Position numbers and translations under genes: made by a program. A DNA stretch of 64,000 bases from Amoebidium appalachense (Eukaryota > Ichthyosporea): positions 1,984,001-2,048,000 of the forward strand of contig CAVNZM010000005.1 in assembly GCA_963693365.1 (NCBI GenBank), written 5' to 3'. The notes beneath the pieces were generated by a model. That model saw only the letters and a list, made by a program, of their open reading frames with translations. It was not told the DNA's origin and ran no database searches. Shown one piece after another: positions 53,833 to 64,000 of the stretch (positions are counted from its first letter, which is position 1; every line of letters begins with the position of its first letter).

Positions 53833-54940
53833 TGTGGCAATAGAAGTATGCGTGCAGGTTGAATTCTAAAATAGTATCTCACCCCTTTTTTTATTTGATA
53901 CGGCCTGCTGTTAGGCCTCTCTAAATTTAACTAATGTTAGTCTACTCATGATGCGAACCATGTGCATGTGGTGATTTCTGAACACACCTCCATTTGCACA
54001 GACAAATACGAACTCTTATCTGTGTGCAGTTGCACATGGCTTACACATACACCGACCCTTCGTTTAGTTCTTCAATTCCCCCTTAGCCATTTAATTTTCG
54101 CACTTCCTTTTTCCCCTCTGCAGTTGTTGTTTTGGGTATCGCAACTGTACGGCTATTGTATAATCATCCTGCAAACTATTCCCACACATTTCATAGCAGT
54201 AAAACCACACCCACTTACATACCCACATACTGTTCCCGTTATAAACGAATGTTCACCTCTCTCTTGTCGCGGCATATGAACACGAAGTGAAATGGAACGT
54301 GACTTACAGCTGAACCTAAACAGGGATTCACGCATATGTATTATCGATTTTGTACTGTGACTAGTTAAATTTAAATTGCTGGAGCAATTTTTTCTTTCCA
54401 TTTTTTTCCTTCCTTTTTTTTTTTTTTTTTTTTTTCCCCCTGTTTCTCGCCTCATCTTGGCGCCCGTTAACAATGCGAATGATGGCCGAAACATTCATTA
54501 TGCCATGTGTTTCAATAAATGAGTAAGGAAAAATGGAGGTGTAACCTGCCCTCATACAGTATCTTTCGTGTAATGTGTGGCACAATATTATTAATGATAA
54601 AGTTCCATGCCAGTTCATTTACATCTGCATAGCTTCATCCATTCTCCCCCCCGTCCTCCTCCTCCCTCCCTCCCCCCCCCCCCCCCCCCCCCATCCCCCA
54701 CACCCACACCCAATAACGACCCTCCGACTTATTGCTGAGGCCGCCAGTTGCCCTGACTTAGATCTTGCCAACCACGTGGCCATTCACACATGGGCAAATT
54801 GCTCACACATTCAAACACACACACACTCGGGGACACGAACAGGAACGTGTTAAGCACTGCAGTTACATGCGTAGGATCAAAGTTGTTCGGATGCACATAC
54901 ATTTTGCCCTTCCCCCGCTCCCAACCCCCCTCCCCAACAC

Positions 54941-54973
<33 letters not shown>

Positions 54974-55431
54974 AACACACACGCTACCAGCACCGCCGCC
55001 ACCCTCACCCCCACCCCTCCGTAACACAATCCATATGCATGCACACGAAGCTCGGATAGGTAACATGCCCTCCGACCCCACCTCCCTCTGTCGGGGCCCG
55101 CATTGATTTAAGATAATAAAATAATAATCCTTGAAGCGCCTTCCCCACACTAAAATGGCATTCGGGTAGAATAAAATAAAAGATGATAAGGAGAAAAAAG
55201 GCCCTGGCAAACATCGACACAGCCACCATGCAGGCATCACCACCAACGTTAACAACCCCACCTTCCCTTCTTCCTCTCTCAACGAAATAAATTAAGTCCC
55301 CCCTGCATCTTCCAACACCCCCCCTCCCCCCCCCCCCCCTCCCCTTCCCCCCGAAAAAAAAAAAGAGTGAGAGAAGAGGGAGAGAGAGAAGAGAGAGGAG
55401 AGACAGACAGACAGACAGACAGACACACACA

Positions 55432-55448
<17 letters not shown>

Positions 55449-55510
<62 letters not shown>
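55449..55510. repeat. (AG)31 microsatellite
   Basis: Perfect AG array directly after (CA)n. Confidence 0.95.
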
Positions 55511-55512
<2 letters not shown>

Positions 55513-56208
55513 TCGAAAGCCAAAGAAAAGGCGCACCCCCTCCCCCCTTCCCCCTCCTCCCCTCCCTCCCCCTCCCCCCCCCCCCCCTGTGCCCCATGTA
55601 CTGGGCCCCAACTTCTTGATGCACCTCAGTACCCTCCCCCCCCCCCCCCCCCCCCCGCACCCACCCCACCCCCCCTCCTCCCCCCCATCGCCCGCCACCC
55701 CCCCCCCCCCCCCCCTCCCACTGCACCCTCCGTCCCTTCTCCCCGAGGGGCCTGTGCAATGCTGAAAGAGTCTTAACAAACATGCATCAAGGCTGCAACG
55801 AACACACACAGGGATATCGGATTACAGCACCCATCCACACATTTTTACGAGTCTCACAAAACATGCGCTAGAAGGGACTACTTTTTCGTTTTTCTAGCAT
55901 ACGTTTCGATATATTTTATGACCCCACTGAGGCCAGCAGAGTTTACATGCGAACGGAGCTATGGCGAATTCACAATGTAATTACTCCTTTTCATATACAT
56001 ACAGCATACAATGCTATTAATAAATTATTCTCACATTGCCGTACAAGATATAACATCGAAGCATCCGTCGTCGGCATCACAATGGGATATGGCACGAATG
56101 GGCCATTGATACCCCAGCGACAGGCCCTCAGCAATTCAAGTAGAGAGAATATTTACACATGCCGATTTTTTTATACACTAAAAGCAGCACGTGCTGGCTA
56201 TCCACTTT

Positions 56209-56214
56209 TTTATT
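56209..56214 (-). terminator. Candidate P450 poly(A) signal
   Basis: AATAAA on the minus strand, 125 nt past the P450 stop codon. Confidence 0.5.
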
Positions 56215-56222
56215 CCCTAATT

Positions 56223-56265
<43 letters not shown>

Positions 56266-56338
56266 TTTGTGTGGGGGCTCCCCCACCCCTCCACGCCCAG
56301 ATCTCTGCAAACATGCCGTGTCCTGAAGAAGTGCCCAT

Positions 56339-56505
56339 TTATCCCGCCTTGGTGTATACACCTTCCGCACCGCACTCCTTCATGCATGATGTGACGTCAT
56401 GATGGGTGTGCGCTTTCAAGACTAGCTGCACTGGCTTGCGCGGTCCAAGGGGCAGAGAGTGGTAGGGCACAGGACTGGCCGGATCTGCCAAGTGGAAGTC
56501 AAATG

Positions 56506-56597
<92 letters not shown>

Positions 56598-56817
56598 GGG
56601 GGGTTGCAAAAGGGGGGAGGGGGGGGGGGGGGGTTAGACAATATAGCTTAGCCCAATCGATTGTACTTTCTTCAGCAATCCCTGCGTCGCAGACAAGGAA
56701 AGTGTCCGAGTTCGTGAGACCCCACTACAAGCTTTATAAATCTCTCCTATGTCCCCTAAGCAGCCTGACTCCCTGGAGTGAGAGAAAGGGTGTGTCTGTC
56801 TGCCTGTCTGTCTGTTC

Positions 56818-56854
<37 letters not shown>

Positions 56855-58680
56855 GTGTGTATATGTCCGTATGACGGTGTGTGTTCATGTGTGTGTGTGT
56901 CCGTGTCACGGTGTGTGTTTGTAAGGGGGAATAAAACGTTGTTGTTTAAGGGGGAGGGGGAGGGGGTTGGGGGCGGGGGGGTTGGCTATGACTCACCATG
57001 ACCAGCCTAGCCAGGACCAGCTTGACCTCGCCCAGTGCCAGTCTGTAGCCCAGACACATCTTGGGCCCACAGCCAAACGGCAGAAACGCCTCCTCCCTCT
57101 TGCTGTCTGCCTCCTGTGGCCCCATAAAATTCGGGTTATACACCTTGCCCTGCACATCCCCCCCTTCCCCCCTCCCCCCCCCCTCCCCCCCCCCCCCTCC
57201 CCCCCCCTCCCCCCCCCCTCCCTCCCCCCTCCCCCTTCCCCCCCAACTCCCAGCCCCCCTCACCAGACCTACTAAGCCCCACAACACACACACCCGGTTC
57301 AAAACCACCCTGTTTATATGTATACCCCCCTCCCCACAACACCCACAACATCACAATTCCGAAAGAAAGCCCCTTGCAAACTTGCAAAGAAAACTCCCCT
57401 CGAAGCCTCACTCCAATCCCCCCCCCCCAGTTGCTACAAGCCCATTTGCATCCACACAGCTACAAAGTGGCGTTGATTCGCATCACAGATTCATAAGTCC
57501 ATGCACGAGTACCAAAAGGGGATCGGGGGTAGGGAAGGTGGGGTTACCAGCCAGCGGGTCGGGTCGAAGGTGTCCGGGTCGGCATAGTGGGCCGGGCTTC
57601 GGTGCACGGCATGCACATTGACCATCAGTCGGGTGCCAGAGCTCACCTTGTAGCCGCCAACAGAGCAGTCGGTGCTGATGTCACGGCCCCTGAGGTTTAG
57701 CGTTATGTCAGTTATGGTAGGTGGATGCAAGGAAGCACAAGGAGCACATGTAGCGTACATGTGTTTGTGTGAGGGTGTGTGCGTGTGTAAGTGCGTGTGT
57801 GTGTTACGCGTAGAGGGGGTGCCTGTGTTTGTACTTCTGTGTGCCGATGTGTCCGGACGTCGTGTCTGTATAGTTTGTGTTCTGTTGTGTGTGTGGTGTG
57901 TGTGTGTGGGCGCGATGATTATGTTTATGTGTCCAGCCATTATGTGTATATGTGCACTCGTGTGCCTGTGGGTGTGTGCTTGCGTAAGCACGTGCACCTA
58001 CACCTACATGATAGCAATGGGTGGATACATCCTCAGGGTCTCCTTGACTACCCCCTCAAGCAGCTGCATCTCCTGTAACTGTTCGTACGTGGGGGGTGCC
58101 CCATTGGTAGTTGCAGAGGCAACCTCCTCCTGGTTGGGTGAAAAGAGCATGATAAGCGGCCAATAGTATACTAGGGTTAGAGCTGCACACTTGGTATAGG
58201 GGGGAGGGGGGAGGTCTAGGGGAAAATCTTGCTGTTGTAATGTGAAGTTGGTCTGTGTGAGGACGGCAGGGGGGAACAAGGGTGTGGGAGGGCTGGGATG
58301 GCCGGGGAAGGGGGGGGGGGGGGGGGGGGGGAGGGGGGAGGGACCGGGAGAGACGGGGGGAGGTGGGAAAGAACCTTAGGCAATCGTTTTACAGTGCATT
58401 TACCGATAAGAGGCTGCAAGTTAGCACAGACAACACGTAGGCCAATTACCTTTAGGGCCAGCAGGGTGTCCCTGTGTTTGGCGAGCATGTAGATGGCCGT
58501 CATCAGGGCTGCTGACGTGGTGCTGTAGCCGGCCAGATAGAACTGGAGTATCTCGTCCACTATCTCACTGTCACTCAGCCCACATTCGCCCGTGGCAGAC
58601 TCGCTCACACGTGTCTGGAGCATGATGTCGACCTGTGTTGCGTAAAGGAGGGAAAGGAGGTTAGGTTGGGGAGAGGGTGG

Positions 58681-58711
<31 letters not shown>

Positions 58712-60995
58712 ATATAAGGGACGGTTAGGTTGGGAAGGGGGCATGTAATGTATTCAAGGGCAAACATAAAAAATCTACAAGTAGAGGATTCCCAAAAAGC
58801 GTAAACAAGAAAGTGAGACAGGTTTTTATACGCACGATGAAAAGCGAAAAAGAAAAGCCGACAGGAGCAAAGTGAACAAGCGATTTGCGAAGTTCCAACA
58901 AAGTCTATAGATGAGCCGCAGGTATGCACTTACCATATCAGGCAGGTGGTCCTTGGCCACAGGGAGGGGCATACCGCAACTATCTACTCTCTCTTTCAGT
59001 ACGGCTGTGGCCATGTCTTTGGCCTTTGCAATGGCCTCCCTCCACTCCCCCTCATCCTTAAACACCTTCCAAAGGAGAGGGTAAGGAAGGGGACTCCGTC
59101 TAAGAACCCCCACTCCGAGTTTTTCGATGTATTTTTGCTGGTCAGCCGTGCTGGAACCACCCTTGTTGAGAGTCATCTGTAGTGTTCGAGGGAAGAGAGG
59201 TGGGCAAGGCGGGTGGTGGGGAGAGGACAAGATATGCCGGGAGAAACCGGGGGGGGGGGGGGGGGGGGGGGGTTGTCAGCATCTAGTATTTGTTTTCTCA
59301 AGTTAAACCACTTGCCCTTCCCTTTCCATCAAACACCCTCTCTTTCGTTGTTGCACTACCACTTGTTTCCTTTTTGACCTCCCTTACCCTTTTCGTACCC
59401 CCTCCCCCCCCCCCCCCCCCCCCCCCCCCCCACCCGCCACCCCCACCCTAACCCCCACCCCCTGCGCGCCTTCCTCCCCTCCCTCCCCACCTCAAGTTCC
59501 GCTGCAGAACCCCGAACTTACGGCCAAAACACTAAGCTCAGCAAGGAAAACGATATCTGGGGGAAGAACAAGAAACAAAAAAACCAACATACCAAGCGGT
59601 TTATCAAACAACCACAAGGCGAAAATAACCCCATGCCCATGTATAGGTACCCACCCTCGTGATCAGACGGGACGTGATATCTCTGCTGCCAGACACCAGC
59701 TCCACTCCCTCGGCACTCTCGGCCCATTGACCAATCACATCGTCCATCTCCCTGTTGAAAGGCAACGAGGGGGAAGGGGGAAGGGGGGGAGGTGGGGGAG
59801 GGGGGGGGGGGAGGGGGGAGGGGGACGAAGTTAAGCGAGGAATCCGGAAACAGGGAACGTTTTGCCAAGTACCTCGGTATGCTCTCTGTCAATAACTCCC
59901 TTTCCGTGTGTTCCCCCAACCCCTCAACAACAATAACTGTCACAACAAACACCTAAAACAATATGGTAGGTGTTCTTTTGCAGTCTCTGTGCATTGGAAT
60001 GAAACCATGCAGAAAGTTGGAGCCCGAACAAATCCCCTTATTCATTTCTTTCCACTTCTTGCACAGTCTTCAGACCCTTACGAGCGCTTGGGTTTGGTAA
60101 ACATTGGCTGTTAATCCCAACAGCAACACCCAACGCCACACAAAACTTTCACTCTTACCCATAAAACATGCATGTTTGTGTTCAAATTTGAACAAGAATT
60201 GCACCCTACCCGTTCATGATGTCATGAAAGTGCCTCATTTGCTTCGTCGAGAAGACGGGTGCAAGCAGTCTCCTGTGGCGCTTCCACAGGTCTCCCTCCA
60301 ACACCACCATGGCGTACTCCGCCATCTCTCGGAAAACCTTTGCACCTGCCTTTGTGAGGGAATAAGTCTCGGGGTGATTGAGAATAGCTCGCGCAATTTT
60401 AGGGTCAGAAACGATGAGAATGCTGTGGTGTAGCATAGGCACGTAGAAGATGGCACCTAGCTCTTGAACGAACAACGTGAGAATGTTCTGAAGTTGGCCC
60501 GAGAGTGCCCATGTCTGCCACTGGCGGTGAAGGCCTACAACCTAAGTGGCATGGGGAAAATGTTAATGGTCAGTGGGAGAAAGGTGGGCGAACCCTTTTA
60601 TATTTAATGCAACACAGATTCAAAGGAAAATCCCAGCGCTTTTCTCCCACTAGCTGGGCTAATTGAACAGAATATAGACAATATAAAGATTAATGGAAAT
60701 ATATGTGCAAGGTGCAGTTCATATCCTTACCCAGTTTTTGACGTGTGGATGTGGGAGAATGCAACACAGATTCAAAGGAAAATCCCAGTGTTTTTCTCCC
60801 AACTAGCTGGGCTAATTGAACAGAATATAGACAATATAAAGATCAATGGAAATATATGTGCAAGGTGCAGTTCATGCATATCCTTACCCAGTTTTTGACG
60901 GGTGGATGTGGGAGAGACGGGTCGACGGTGGGCCTGCGAAATGCTCGCCATGCCAACAACGCCGCCACAACCAAGGCAAGAAACCCGGCCAACAT
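56339..60995 (-). CDS. Microsomal cytochrome P450 (complete)
   Basis: Heme-thiolate monooxygenase anchored in the ER. Ten exons: 60995-60888, 60541-60210, 59751-59651, 59556-59522, 59176-58934, 58632-58450, 58129-58008, 57689-57548, 57149-56997, 56506-56339 (stop TAA). They total 1587 nt, 528 residues, phases consistent. N-terminal anchor MLAGFLALVVAALLAWRAF is followed by a Pro-rich hinge (PSLPHPPVKNW). Helix C reads GDLWKRHRRLLAPVF. Helix I reads FYLAGYSTTSAAL, where the usual acidic residue before the conserved Thr is Ser. Helix K has the ExxR in VVKETLRMYPP, the PERW-like region reads DTFDPTRWL, and the heme loop is FLPFGCGPKMCLG. The protein looks like the CYP3/CYP4 clans in general layout; substrate is unknown. 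The end of exon 1 with its donor is duplicated in intron 1. Confidence 0.93.
56508..56597. repeat. (TG)45 microsatellite at the last P450 acceptor
   Basis: Reads (CA)n on the P450 sense strand and ends directly in the CACAG acceptor of exon 10. Confidence 0.95.
60606..60914. repeat. 152-bp tandem duplication covering the P450 exon 1 donor
   Basis: Copy 1 is 60606-60757, copy 2 is 60758-60914, with a few substitutions and two small insertions in copy 2. Copy 2 contains the true end of exon 1 (60914-60888), the donor GTAAGG and the start of intron 1. Copy 1 repeats the last 26 coding bases and the donor inside intron 1. Confidence 0.95.
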
Positions 60996-62124
60996 GTTTG
61001 GCGAAGAAAACTATATGGGTTCCAAAAACTTTGTTAATTTTGGGGTTATTGAGTATTGATGCTGATGAAGAAACTTGTGAAAACCAACTTTTTATGGTTG
61101 TGGTCCATAAATTCCGGTCCAACGTACTCGCTACAGAAGGAAAAATAAAGAGCGTAGTTTATGTAACTGACGAAAAAATCTGGCAACTTCGTGCTTTTTA
61201 TAGTTGGTTGGAGTTCAAGTTGTTTATAAACTGCCAATCATCTGCTACTTGTCGAGATCTACAGCAGGGCTTGAACCATTATCAAGGTTATTGAAGGCCA
61301 CGCAGCTGCATCCTTATGTTACCTACACGACGAAAAGTACAATCGCCTTTATACTACATAGTGTCCAGCCAAAGAATTCTATCGCCATCATAATACATTT
61401 ATTAACTTCCAAAGCGCTGATATCATAAACTAATATAGGCGTATTGCGCTTCCATCATTTGCCTGCTGGTGAGACCCCATCGTTAATTGATAATTTATAG
61501 ACGGCTATTCGCTACTATCAAAGTTTACGGGAATTTGAATTTCTTGGCTCAGTTACTGTAGGTTCGTCGAGGTCAAATAAATCTATAGGTATATATATAA
61601 TAATTTATATATATGTTTTGTAAATATACATATACGTGTGTGTCTGTGTGCTTTTGTGGGTGTATATTTTCTCGCTTCAAAGCTCTTAAATGCTATAATA
61701 TGGGAGTACTGTTGACCTGGTGATCACATGTACAGCTCGACATCCACGTCGACGATATCCTCCCCCGGAATCGTGCTATGTTCCCAAGAGCTTTCCGAAC
61801 CCTGGTCAATTCAAAAAAAAAAAAAAAAATCAAAACAAAAAAAAACAAACAATGTAAACAAGGTAAATTGTTCTGATTGGACTGCCAGTTGGAGTCAGTC
61901 TCAGATCGAATGACGTCACAACAGCATTAAGATGTGACGTCACTGTTTGCGCAAACCCTCAAATTAGTCTGTTGTTCTATTTTTGGTATCCGTTCTGAAG
62001 AGTTTCAAAGTTTGTAAAGTTTGTTGCCAGACTGCCAGATCCAGTTATTTACTGTGTGCACCGTATATTGTATATATTATTTTTTTGTTATTTGTGGCGA
62101 GAGCTGCAACATAAGCCCGGCGTC
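60996..62124. promoter_or_regulatory. Divergent promoter region P450 / EMC1
   Basis: About 1.1 kb between outward-facing start codons. AT-rich, with none of the long C/G runs seen elsewhere. Two TGACGTCA palindromes at 61911-61918 and 61935-61942, 24 bp apart, lie about 185-215 bp above the EMC1 ATG; ATTGG at 61875. Confidence 0.5.
61911..61942. promoter_or_regulatory. Paired CRE/ATF-type palindromes TGACGTCA
   Basis: Two perfect 8-bp sites. The motif is the classic CREB/ATF bZIP site. Relevance to EMC1 or the P450 is inference from position. Confidence 0.45.

Positions 62125-64000
<1,876 letters not shown>

Larger units (their letters stand above)
53833..56338. other. Convergent spacer PGGT1B / P450
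   Basis: No gene recognised. AATAAA at 54514-54519 (+) is a distant poly(A) candidate for PGGT1B. TTTATT at 56209-56214 gives AATAAA on the minus strand 125 nt past the P450 stop. (AG)31 lies at 55449-55510, with C-rich tracts at 55530-55590 and 55636-55715 and a C-run at 56225-56265. Confidence 0.55.

Overview
This is nuclear DNA from an intron-rich eukaryote. Every recognisable protein gene is split into exons by spliceosomal introns with GT-AG (rarely GC-AG) borders, and all the proteins are eukaryotic: DDB1, ribosomal protein eL18, mitochondrial pyruvate carboxylase, a NEDD8 protease, an ER DnaJ, geranylgeranyltransferase I beta, a microsomal P450 and EMC1. The proteins align end to end with animal homologues, but the sequence alone does not fix the lineage. 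A repeat-rich unicellular holozoan (for example an ichthyosporean) is one guess; other protists remain possible. There is no sign of bacterial, organellar or viral sequence.

Layout: 24-4766 (+) 3' part of DDB1; 6339-9396 (-) RPL18; 9896-13949 (+) a DXD glycosyltransferase; 15896-28775 (-) pyruvate carboxylase, 22 coding exons; 28776-35210 a gene-poor, low-complexity block; 35211 to about 36000 (-) a damaged TLDc-domain gene; 36822-41418 (+) SENP8-type deneddylase; 42909-45400 (-) DNAJB12/14-like ER chaperone; 47141-53832 (+) PGGT1B; 56339-60995 (-) cytochrome P450; 62125 to beyond 64000 (+) 5' part of EMC1. Strands alternate almost perfectly, so the genes sit as divergent pairs sharing short 5' intergenic regions and convergent pairs sharing 3' regions. 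Two products act in ubiquitin/NEDD8-cullin biology (DDB1, SENP8) and three at the ER membrane (DnaJ, P450, EMC1). The others are unrelated housekeeping genes, and nothing suggests a functional cluster.

Most of the window is intron and spacer filled with long homopolymer C or G runs, CA/TG repeats and short minisatellites. The simple repeats are not random with respect to splicing. On the sense strand, C-runs often begin within about 3-25 nt of the 5' splice site, and CA-repeats often run straight into the 3' splice site. The reconstructed gene models are checked by reading-frame arithmetic: exon phases agree at every junction and total lengths match the protein families (pyruvate carboxylase 1194 aa, SENP8 211 aa, PGGT1B 351 aa, P450 528 aa). 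Other notable items are a perfect 67-bp-arm inverted repeat upstream of SENP8, a 152-bp tandem duplication that copies the end of P450 exon 1 with its splice donor, a GC-AG intron in PGGT1B, and an interspersed repeat shared by DDB1 and pyruvate carboxylase introns.
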